DNA of 64,000 nucleotides from Calycina herbarum (lineage: Eukaryota > Ascomycota > Leotiomycetes > Helotiales > Pezizellaceae), in NCBI GenBank assembly GCA_001414485.1, contig LLEY01000004.1:372001-436000 (forward strand). Direction: 5' to 3'. Shown here in pieces: positions 12,152 through 22,331 of the stretch (its first letter is position 1; each line of letters begins with the position of its first letter). Below the pieces are notes generated by a model. It did no database searches. It was not told where the DNA came from and saw only the letters and a program-made list of their open reading frames with translations. Made by a program: the position numbers and the translations under genes.

Positions 12152-12429
12152 TTAAAGATTGATGTGAAACTCAAGAACAGCTTCTCCGACTCTCTTCAAA
12201 ATAACACAATCTGATCCGATACGATCTCTTTTCTGCCAGAAATAAAATTGGAAGCCAGTTAAATCCCCCGTAATACCGAATGCGCGCCAAATGAAGCAAA
12301 AGGTTCTTCGATGACAAGCCTAAACTCACATTTGAACTCTTCCTCGAGAGGCTTTGAGAATAAAATATCTCTTATAGCCTGCAACCAAAGGAAAGGGTAC
12401 TCTTCTTTCAATTCCTTGCGAACTCTTCA
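12152..12429 (-). pseudogene. Exon remnant of an unrecognised protein, frameshifted
   Basis: After an acceptor (tttcatacag) the minus strand reads RVRKELKEEYPFLWLQAI, then RDILFSKPLEEEFKCEFRLV and IEEPFASFGAHSVLRG. It runs into a stop within a G5 tract at about 12265-12269. A shifted frame continues without a gap as DLTGFQFYFWQKRDRIGSD and CVILKRVGEAVLEFHINL, then TAA at 12152. Both halves have protein-like composition. One extra G in the tract would join them, so a one-base contraction (or an assembly error) is the simplest reading. An alternative is a real GT-AG intron from the gtgagt within the frame to ctggcag, but that splice creates TAA at the junction. The protein is not recognised and upstream exons could not be assigned. 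Confidence 0.4.
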
Positions 12430-12722
12430 CTGTATGAAAGAACTGACATATATCAGAAGTTTTTCTTCGATGGGGCATGTCTTACAGTCTTACGGTTCAA
12501 TGCATAACCTATGTCACTATTAAATAAGTATCTATATCCTCATACAAAACTAAATCGAGCTATTTAAGCTTGCAGATTCCAGCTCTACAAGAACCTGTCA
12601 AAAAAAGAATGTTTGTTCTATGAAAAGATGTATCTAGGTATTTTTACCGCTAATCCCACTCCCTATCAATATCAACAAACCTAATCTACCCCCAAGAAGA
12701 AACTTCATACAACAAACACCCT

Positions 12723-14551
12723 TCACGAGGAAGCAGAACCCCCACCTGCCAAAATCGCGAGATTGGGGACTACTGGTCCATATGTGATCTTAATCCCTAT
12801 GCTTACAAGGGTCAGCTGAAATTCCGAGATATGGAATATAAAGGGATGTAAAGTAAAACTTACCGGTATCTCTTCGTGCCTTTCTTTTCATGTCATCGTC
12901 TTCTGACGCAGCTCCCTATTAATGTGTTAGTTGATTCAATTTATATACGCTTTGAGCAGACATACACCTGTAGCTTGAGCGGCAGGGGCAGCAGCGGCGG
13001 CGCTCTTCTTGGGAGCTGCGCTCTTTTTAGCTGGGGCGGCTCCTGCGCCACTAATTCAATGTTAGCATTACCATACAATCGGCAGTGGTGGTCTCGCGAT
13101 GAACGAAACCAGGTGTTCCAGCTTTCTAGGGCAATTCAAGTAAATTATCCCAAATGCTTAGAACAATCAACTTGAATTGTTCTATACTATCTGGGTTAAT
13201 ACATTGGATTGTTCTAGAAAGTTAGAACAACGAGAGGTGTTTACTGTCACTTTTATTGTCCCTCGTGTGGAGGTGTACTCACGTTGCCGCAGCCACTCCT
13301 GCACCATTTCCAGCGCTCTTCTTTGCTGCACCGCCACTGGATGAGTGTTAGTAGATGCAAGGGAAATTGAAATAACTCTTCTTACGTGGCTCCTGCAGCA
13401 CCAGCTCCGTTTCCGGCACTTTTCTTTGCTGGTGCTCCGCTAATGAGACATATTAGCTCAGTTCATTCGAGGTGTTCGGTAGCTTCGATAGCAAGATTGA
13501 TCGACATGCAGAGAGAACACTTACGTTGCAGCAGCAGCTCCAGCACCGTTTCCAGCGCTCTTTTTTGCAGCTCCTCCACTATGCAGATATTAGTTACATA
13601 TCACCACATAACAAAAAACCCCTTCTAAGTTAGTTTATCCGAGGAGGGAGGTAGTCTTACGTTGCTGCAGCAGCTCCAGCACCGTTTCCAGCGCTCTTCT
13701 TTGCAGCGCCTCCACTATGTGAATATTAGTTTTATACTACCATATAACAACCATATAACAAAGAACCCCTTCTAAGATGGTCCATCCGAGGAGGGAGATA
13801 GTCTTACGTGGCAGCAGCAGCTCCAGCACCGTTTCCAGCGCTCTTCTTTGCGGCTCCTCCACTATGCAAACATTAGTTTCATATCACTACATAACAAAGA
13901 ACCCCTTCTAAGATGGTCCATCCGAGGAGGGAGGTGGTCTTACGTGGCAACAGCAGCTCCAGCACCGTTTCCAGCGCTCTTCTTTGCAGCGCCTCCACTA
14001 TGTAAATATTAGTTTTATATCACCACATAACAAAAACCCCTTCTAAGGTGGTTCATCCGAGGAGGGGGGTAGTCTTACGTGGCAGCAGCAGCTCCAGCAC
14101 CGTTTCCAGCGCTCTTCTTTGCGGCTCCTCCACTATGCAAATATTAGTTTTATATCACCACATAACAAAAACCCCTTCTAAGGTGGTTCATCCGAGGAGG
14201 GGGGTAGTCTTACGTGGCAGCAGCAGCTCCTGCTCCATTTCCGGCGCTTTTCTTCGCTGGAGCACCACTAGATTGATATGTCAGTCCAAAGGCCACGTGA
14301 ACAATTTGAATCAACTGCAATATCACTCACGTGGCTCCAGCAGCCCCAGCTTTCGTAGGAGTGGCAGCTTGTCTTCTCTCGAGAAATCTTTTTCCGAAAT
14401 CAACAACCGCAAAGTTACTCCTTACCACGATAGGTTCTGCCTGTCTAACCTCGAGAAGATCATCCTGTCTAACCTCGTGCTCTAATGGTGCTGAGAAGGC
14501 TGTCATGGCGAAAGCGACCAAGGCCACAGAAGTGAATGTCTGTCCACGCAT
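12723..14551 (-). CDS. Secreted Gly/Ala/Lys repeat protein encoded by tandem duplicated 54-bp exons
   Basis: Twelve exons can be placed. Exon 1 (14551-14331) codes a signal peptide (MRGQTFTSVALVAFAMTAFSA), an acidic stretch and dibasic sites in FGKRFLERRQ. Eight exons of exactly 54 bp follow, starting at 14267, 14132, 13997, 13861, 13714, 13578, 13439 and 13336; each codes a variant of GGAAKKSAGNGAGAAAAT, begins with the third base of a Thr codon and keeps phase. Then come 13050-12968 (AKKSAAPKKSAAAA type), 12911-12864 (SEDDDMKRKARRDT) and 12796-12723 (ending GPVVPNLAILAGGGSASS). Total 285 residues, with consistent GT...AG phases throughout; the 12911 acceptor is the least certain. No known domain. 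Secretion is likely; function is unknown. It may be a repeat effector, cell-wall protein or precursor processed at dibasic sites. Confidence 0.72.
13112..13231. mobile_element. Foldback/MITE-like palindrome inside an intron of the repeat gene
   Basis: The two halves are imperfect reverse complements over about 55-60 bp around a centre near 13172. Arms include TTGTTCTA...TAGAACAA (13209-13230), AGAACAAT...ATTGTTCT (13160-13183) and CAATTCAAG...CTTGAATTG. The host intron (13051-13282) is 232 bp while its sister introns are 49-93 bp; removing the palindrome brings it near normal size. No transposase and no clear target duplication are seen. Confidence 0.6.
13283..14267 (-). repeat. Tandem ~135-bp exon-plus-intron repeat units
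   Basis: Eight exon units spaced 135, 135, 136, 147, 136, 139 and 103 bp apart. The exon parts are nearly identical. The introns between the first six units are also near-copies, sharing a core reading accccttctaaggtggttc and tccgagg on the plus strand. The duplicated unit is therefore genomic (exon plus intron), not a coding minisatellite alone. Outer units are more diverged than the central ones, as expected for unequal crossing-over. Confidence 0.85.
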
Positions 14552-17500
14552 TTTGAATGTATTTCGAAAACGAAAATTGGTATATTATTGAAGAAATGGG
14601 AAGTCTATCGATGAAGACTGAAGGTTGGTATAAAAATTACAATATGAATATAAAACCTAAATCCAGTTCAAGTAAGAAATAAAAATTAGAATAAGGACTG
14701 GCTTCGATTCCGGTCAACAGATGAAGAATGTAGTATAGAGAAGGAAGAATAATCGTGCAGAAAGGAAAGATGTAAACTTCCTAAGTAGGTTTGGGAAAAG
14801 CCCGTACCAAGTGTCTCACGGACCATGCGCATATCGGACCATAGTCCATTCTCTTACTTGGCTTCTGACCAGACCAACAGAAACCCTGGAATTTGCGACG
14901 GCCGGGGGTTTGTCATTAGCTTCCAGCAACTATTTCCTTGCAGAAGGCGTTTCTAAAACGAGGCGATTTCTCTGCCATCCGGGACCAGGACTCATATCGA
15001 GGTATGTGGAACTAGAGAAAAAGTAATCATGTAGAATATACCGGTAACGGTTGGAGATCCCACTTATCTCCATCTCCGCTTGCACATACCACTTAATGAT
15101 AGAAACATACCCTGCAATGTGGACACTGCTACAGAACGGACTCAGAACATCCTCAAGCTAGATTGTAATTTGAAGTAACAGGAAACAAACAACATCTACT
15201 TTTGGTATGACGAAAACAAGGTGAATCCATCGCATAATTGCCAATTCAACAAGACAAGTCAAAATGAGGCAAGTCAAAAGTCCAGAAATATCTTTAGACG
15301 AATGCCAACCCAACACAAGACAGACAACAGCGTGAAGAAGTCACTCACCCAAATTCGTGACCCGACTAAACAAAAGTTCTAACGAACCAGACATCTGCAA
15401 CAGCCCAAGCCTCAGGAGCACGGCTTCCGCGCCCTCTCAGACCTCGCTTAACAGCATGCCGTCAATTTAGACTTTTCTCCCCGAGTCGGAAGCCCGACTT
15501 AAAACCAACGTACATCCAATCATCCGCATAATATTTCCTTCTGGAAGAGGCGTTCCTGATTCTGACCATGAATCTCGCCTTCCAACGGCGGGAAACGAGG
15601 TCTAAGGAGGCTCATACGCAAGGGCCTGCTGGCTGTCCGAGCGGGGATCTGTCTGCGACGAGGATCTGTTTGGGACATCAAACAAGAAGACCAAGATCAG
15701 GAAGGCTCGTTGTCGATCTCATGGTCATGGCAAAACATCATCCCGCTTCTTGGTGTGGGTTCAATGGCTTTTTCCTCGGTTATGTTGACCATTTCTTCGT
15801 TCGTTGAATACGATAATATCGCACTCCAGACACGGTCTGTTGAACAGGAAACCGTCAAACGGAAACATCATCACTGACGCCCTGGCCTTATGATAAATTA
15901 AAGGGAAAGCCATGCTTTCTTTTCGACATGAGGTCAAACGTACAGCCTTACAAATATTGATGATCAGGACATGAGATCGAACGGGGTGAGCCATGACAGT
16001 ACTTCGAGGCGCAATGCTCTACTCGGATCATGTTTTTGCTACAAGTAGTGACTACAACCAGTTCCCCTCATCCTGCTCGCTCGGGATATGGGGAAACTGA
16101 CTGTTAGCCTGTTGCATCGTACAGCGAAACATGACAACCCACATTGAATACGAAAACAAACCCACAAGGAAAACCCGTGCATAGAATCCCTACGTCGATC
16201 CTAGAAATAACTCGGTCCGTCCTTGATGTTCGCCCCCGAAGCCGAAACGGGAATTTTCTACCTATCGCAACAAAGACTCCGTTCCATATGTACAGTAGTT
16301 CTGTTCAACTCGAGCACAACCGTTGAACCGACCGCTCGCTCAACAACGAACCTGCTTCCAAACTAGAACAGGTGTCTGCCCGTTTCAAAAGTTTACAATT
16401 CCCAAATATAGCAAAATAAAAGCTTCCGGAGAATTCTTCCCTTTCCGAACGCCCTTCGTAACGAAAATGGTCTTGACTCTTTACAAAAAGAATGTTTAGC
16501 AATTCTAGGCCTTCGAACCATCAAAACAAAATAACGGAAATACATCGCCTATCGCATGGGTCTACCATATCTATTTCTTAAACATCTGGCCAAAGAATAA
16601 CACTTCGTTCTCGTACCGAGAAAAGCACAAGCAATTTGGAAAGTGGCAAGAGTCCACAAGTTCACCGAATCTTTCGCCATCGGATAATTTTTGCCTGTCG
16701 CATGGGTACCACCACACTTTAACAGGCACCAGTTTACTAATGAAAGAAGCCAGATGTCTGTTCGCAAGCACCAAAATCACTTTTGAAAGACCTGCACATG
16801 TATGGCGAGACCAGACTCTTGGCATCGACTCTCGAGAGAAGCGGGCAGGACAGAGTCAGAAGGTGGCAATTCCATCAGTCCACTCAATACTCAACACTCA
16901 ACTTTCGACCACCAAAACAAAACAAAACAAAACATCGGAGATTATCTTCCTATCGCATGGGCACAACCTTGGCATACCCAACAGCAGTAGGCCAGTGAGG
17001 AAAAGTATGGCGGTAAGCTACATCTAGTCCGCTCAACTGCCTACCCCAAACTTAGCTAGAGCTAGCCTTGTAAACGTGAAAACAAAACAAACAAGACAGA
17101 GATTTCTACCTCTCGCGTGAACACATACCCACCACATCTTACCAATCGTAAACAATTCAAACATCCAGCCTTATAACAAATACCAGTTCTCAAGTATCAT
17201 CTCATTCAAGAAGCCAAAATTCAAGAGATGGCACTTGCCAACGCAAGAAGCAATACATACATACTGCTTACTCGTGACCCTCATCAAACACTTTTCACAT
17301 CCCATCTTCAATCAAGTCTCACAAATCCAAAGAAAGAAACGGGAAAAAATAGAGATGACACTTGTCAATCTGTCATTGCAAGAAAAGCACAAAAACTGTA
17401 AGAGAAATAGAATGCCATACCGCCACATATTCTAAATATAGCAACCCCTTCAACTCCCTTCATGTTTCAGCAAAAGACAGACAGTGAAAAACATCCCACC

Positions 17501-17772
17501 AGTTAAACAACAACACAACAAAGTAAACATCAAATGAGATCGGAAAATTAAAATGTAATTAAAGGGGTGAAAAAAGTATCACCAACATCTCACCAGTCCG
17601 CGGCCCACCGCAATGAGAATATAGAGATCTGGCCTATTAACAACTCAATGCCTAACTACTTGTCATGCCTATGCTACAGAGAAGTTCTCAGCCCGCTCAT
17701 GTACTCGCTCGCTCGCTCCTTCATCTAGAATGCTCGAGAAGGGAAAAATATACACAAACCCAAATTCCACAT
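14552..17772. other. Gene-poor intergenic stretch
   Basis: About 3.2 kb between the repeat-protein gene and SLA1. Short frames lie on both strands, none with recognisable domains. The right third holds a degenerate repeat (see 16258-17120). The last part, next to SLA1, is probably its 3' UTR. Confidence 0.5.
16258..17120. repeat. Degenerate repeat with a CTATCGCATGGG-like core
   Basis: The core recurs at about 16258 (ctacctatcgcaac), 16548 (cctatcgcatggg), 16693 (gcctgtcgcatggg), 16949 (cctatcgcatggg) and 17109 (cctctcgcgtga). Most copies are preceded by an A/C-rich run and a cgga-like word. Spacings of roughly 140-290 bp suggest an old tandem repeat of about 145 bp with losses. Non-coding as far as can be seen. 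Confidence 0.5.
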
Positions 17773-20700
17773 CTAAAAACCAAAAGGATTTTGCGGTGCT
17801 AGAAAAATAGTTAGAAACAAATTCAAGTAATTCGCACAAACAAGGATAATACTTACTCGCTTGAGACAGATTCGCCCTACGCCCCGTAGCTTGCGGCATA
17901 AGTTTCTTCGTGTCTCCTGTCACTCCAAACCTGACGGGCGGAGGTGGTCCGGTCTTTTGTGGAATCAAAGGCGCTGCAGAATGTTGTTGAGGCATGGGTG
18001 GCATTGGCGGGGCGTTGAAAGAGTTACCGAAACCGTTTTGCTGTTGTTGTGGTGCCCCGGTTGGGGTAGGTTGTAATGGGGGTGGCAAGAATGAATTGAT
18101 TCCAGTAGGCTGGGGAAATTGTTGCTGTGGAGGCCCAAACGAGCTTTGAAACCCGGTAGGTTGTTGCTGAAGTGGTTGTTGTTGAAATTGTTGCGACGCT
18201 CGTGGATCAGCAAATGGCGATCCTCCATTGTTCATCATCCCCTGTTGCTGCTGTGGCATACCTGTTGCCATAGGATATTGGAACCCATTCTGCGCTCCGG
18301 GGTTGAATTGGCCGTAGCCTTGTGGTCCCATCATACCCATATTCTGCTGCTGCATGTTTTGTTGTTGCATGTTCTGCTGCTGCTGACGCATTTGCATTTC
18401 AGCTAAACTTTGCCCAGGAGGAGCGACTTGGGGTTGAAATGACGAGTTTGGCATTCCAGTATTCTGAGATTGTAATGGTGGAAGTGAGAATGCACTTTGC
18501 GCTTGAGGTGCTGATAATGGCCGGCCTGGTGGAGGAGGAATCATGAGACCAGGTTGATTTTGGTTTTGGAATTGACCAGGAGTAGGTCTTGGGCGAGCAA
18601 TACCCACTCCACCGTTTTGATTAAATTGATTTTGGTTGTAAGGAAGGCCAGTAGGTTGTTGTGACATACCAGTTTGTTGCTGCGGCAAACCTGTTTGCTG
18701 GTTTCCAATTCCCGTGAAGAACGAGGGAGTGACAGCCGGTGGGCCTTGCGCCTGTGGCATAGACTGCGGTGGAGGAGCCTGGGATACTTGTGGTTGCGGA
18801 GGAGGGGTAGGTTGAGCTCTCGTTGGTTCTAGTGGTTTATCGAGCAAGGTAAGCTCTTGCATAGCACCTGTCAACGCGGGTGCTTGAGCAGGTGCAGACA
18901 CAGGTGGAACTGATGAAGACCGCGGTGGTTGACTTGCAGGAGGTTGAGATGTTTGCTTTGACGGCTTTACATCCCATGCATCATCATCAAATCCGCTCCT
19001 TGCTGGATCCTGTTGAGCAGGTCTAGGGGCGTTGGCAAGTGGTGTAGCCACACCCTCTGGTTGCTTGTCGCCAGATTCTTGAGAAAATGCTTTTGCGTCC
19101 ACAGTGTTGTTGGTTTGCACGGGAGGCGCTGGTCGCCCTTTGCTGGTGTTGTTTTTCAGCGTACCTCCAGGGCCAGAAAATATACCTCCAGCCCCCTCAC
19201 CCTCTTCCCCAAAGCTGACTCCCTTCTTTCCTGAACGGGCGTATTTCTTGTCGAGAAATCTCATAACCTTTATTATATCGCCTTCTCTTAAGCCGAGATT
19301 TCGTAGAACTTGTGAGTCGATATCAGGCAAGACACTCTCATCCATGGAGTCCTTGTTAAACGCTTGAGCATATCTCTGGCAAAGGCCAACTGCAACATCA
19401 CAACCAAGGAAAAACTCAAACCAATCATATTCAGGCTTCTGCGGGCGTTCAATAGTAGCACCTGCTGGAGAGCTGGACGATGTTCGAGCTTTATCGGCCG
19501 CCCGGGTTTGCTGTCGTTTGATATCTGACAATGGCTTGTCTTCGTCGAGAGAAATTCCTGTTTTTCTTTCAACGTATTCCAAGTCCTCGACAGACATCTT
19601 AACAACAGGAACGGCGATTTTCACACCATTCATTTTATGAAGATTAATCTTGCCATCTTTCAAGGCCAAGAACTGAGCCTCGACACTGAAGGATTTCGAG
19701 CGGTCTGTCCATGTTCGGACTTTAGAAGGATCGGGTTCTACAAGGTGTTAGTATCTGTCAATAAGCAAGTGACAAGTACATACTAGATTTTGAGGACCGC
19801 GATGAAGTGTCGTTTCGACCGCTGTCTCGTTTTCTCTGTTGCGCCGAAAAGTTACTACTATCTCGCTGCGACAAACTACTCCCCCGTTCGGGTAAACGCA
19901 TTCCAGGGCCTACCTCTGACCCACGATCCTCCTCTCTCCGTGCAGCTCTTATAGACTCTTTCGCTAATCGCTCTTCTTCAAGTCGGGCCTGATCTCTTGA
20001 TGAAAGGCCAGCATTGATACCGGAGGTGCTGGTACTAGGACCAGTGGAGACAGTTCCAGTAATTTCAATATAGCTGCTAGGCACCACGCCCTCTTTGTTA
20101 TTCTTAAGTCGTTTCACTTGCCACCACTCTTCACTCTTGGTATCATCGATTACGATAACTTCATCTCCAACAGCCACAGTGACTTCATCATCTCCCTGAG
20201 CCATAAAGTCATAAAGAACTTGGCCTTTCTTCTGTTTTTGACTAGACCCGGCGCCAGCCCGAATTATTTCGTCCAATCCGGCGGCTCTAACTGCTCCAGC
20301 AAGGTCACCAAGAGCGCTAACAATTTCCTCGGCCGTGTCCTTTGCTCCTGCATGGAAATCTACACTTTTGCTGGGTCGTACTAACTCAAGAAAGACATGC
20401 TTCCCCTCTATTGAATAGTGTTTCATTTTCTCGGCGGTCCAGGTTTGTTCAGGTCCATCTCGAGACTTTTCCGGGGCAATCATAATCACTCCTGTGGCAG
20501 AATTTATTCCTAAAGTTGTTGGCATCTTCTTCCGTTTTCCCATAATGGAGACCATCTCATTGATATTGTACATATGGTATCCACCAGGCGAATGAACCAT
20601 AACCTCCTCATCCATATGTCTATCGTGGGTAGCTCTGTTATAAGGAGGAGATGCCGCCACGCCCTGTATGGGTGCATTTCTCGCTGTACGGGTATCGATA

Positions 20701-21506
20701 GGTTCAGGCGCCCTAGGCTGGGGAATCGGTCGAGAAGGGAGTGTTGGGGTTGGAGGCTCATCATCATCGGAGGCTTCAGGAGTAAATTGGGGAGGTGCTC
20801 TGGCAGCTGGCGCAGAAGCTTTTCGTTGCTGGTTCAAAATTCCTACTATGTTGGCTGCTGGGTTATGAACTGGACTGGTGGGAGACTCGGGTTCATCCTC
20901 AACCTCTGGCTGCGGGGGTCGACTTGGGAGTTTTGGGGGAGCTGCGACTGCGGCTGGGGGTGGTTCCTCCGCTCCGCCTTCCAAATCAATGTAGTTCGCT
21001 GGTGCAAATCCGTATTCCCCATCGAGTCCTACTAATATCCAGTCTGGGTCCGACGTGTCAAAGACTTCAAGGCGAGCGTCTTCACTGAAAGAGAGTTCTT
21101 CGTCTGTTTGCCTGGCATAATCATATATTGCTCGAGCATGACTTGAGGGTTCGGCCTTGTATTATAGTTAGCAAGTTTCGTAACATACAATTCCAGTGTA
21201 TAACCCCATTCCTATCCGCAGACCGAGGTCATTCACAAAAAGAAAGGAAGCTGCCCCGGCATTGCCACAACTCTCAAGACCAATCGCCCAAGCTTGTAAA
21301 ATACATACCTCCTCGATGTAATTATTGGGAATCAATCCCACAGGTTCGTCATCGTCATCCCCGGAAGCCTTCTTCTTCGCTCTCCACCAGTCGTCCTCTC
21401 CGCTCTTTTCCAGCACAAAAAGAATGTCCCCCTCCTTGATGGCCAGCTCCGACTCTCCTTGTGGCTCGTAATCGTAGACCGCTTTGTATACGCCGAGGAA
21501 ACCCAT
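17773..21506 (-). CDS. SLA1: Actin cytoskeleton-regulatory complex protein Sla1
   Basis: Four exons, 21506-21309, 21155-19784, 19737-17857 and 17798-17773; 1158 residues. Endocytic adaptor that links cargo, clathrin and Las17/Arp2/3 actin nucleation at cortical patches. Domains in order: SH3-1 (GVYKAVYDYEPQGE, from residue 3), SH3-2 (ARAIYDYARQTDEELSF, from about 72), a Pro-rich linker with PSRPPQP-type SH3 ligands, SH3-3 (GQVLYDFMAQGDDEVTVAVG), SHD1 (RTWTDRSKSFSVEAQFLALK) and the SAM-like SHD2 (YDWFEFFLGCDVAVGLCQRY). The C-terminus is Gln/Pro-rich with many TG repeats (QQTG, QPTG, QATG); in yeast such repeats are Ark1/Prk1 phosphosites and bind End3/Pan1. The protein ends TPQNPFGF. The start at MGFLGVYKA was preferred to an in-frame ATG 11 codons upstream because it aligns with the family N-terminus. 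Confidence 0.93.
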
Positions 21507-22331
21507 TTTCGAGAGCTCTGCTGGGACTGGTAGAACCACGGACTCCTTGCACTTGCTTCGAGATGTTTAATTGTCCTGCGAAGCGCAGGTAGTCTGGCCC
21601 ATCCAATTTCGGGCTCTCCTGCAAGGTCGAGGCCGTGCTTGGGCAACACGGGGGCTTCGGGGTTACTCGCTCGTTCGAGGATCAGGGTGGGAGATGGTTC
21701 CTGGGATCGGAGCGCGGTTTAGTGATCGTCTGTAGATTCGAAGCTCGATGTGAGAATGGACGAGGGCAGCCCAAGTGGTGGTGGATTATGAGTGTAAATA
21801 GATACTAATTGCTCACTCTGCCAGCAACCGGCCATTGAACGAGAGGCAAAGTGGCTGGAGTGGCTTATCCGGTCACCGGAGTAAGGTTACAGCAAACCTG
21901 GTTCGGGTAGCAACAGCTTCACCCAACCCAACGTCACCAAGGTACCACAGTTTGGGATATAAAGTTGCAGCAATGCCCTTGTGCAGGTGAATTTGACGTG
22001 AATCAGCTCTTGTGGTCACTAAAACCTACACCTAACTATACACTCACCATTCACTTATCAACAGTGCAACGACAAGCTAGAACGCCCAGGATTCCAAGGT
22101 CCAGAATTTCACGCATGAAAAACCAATATCCCCACTTGATACAACGTAAAAACATCCCACTGAAGCGGGGTTACTCATCAGAGAAGTCTTGTCACCAGTA
22201 CAAGGCTGTTAGTAATCTCTATGTTGTCTCTGTACGAAATTCTCCAAGATGAACTAGGTTAATGACCAAGTTTTCAGAAAGAAAGAAGTGGCACAAGAAA
22301 TCATTTTAGTGGCACTACCTAGTGATTCAAG
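21507..22331. promoter_or_regulatory. SLA1 upstream region
   Basis: 825 bp between the SLA1 start and the stop of the next minus-strand gene, so it holds the SLA1 promoter. GC-rich near the gene; no individual site recognised. Confidence 0.4.

Noticed and set aside
13386..14267. CRISPR-like array: regularly spaced near-identical 54-bp repeats with ~80-bp spacers
   Set aside because: The 'spacers' are themselves near-identical, every border is GT/AG on the minus strand, the repeats are coding and in phase, and the genome is eukaryotic. Exon duplication explains it.
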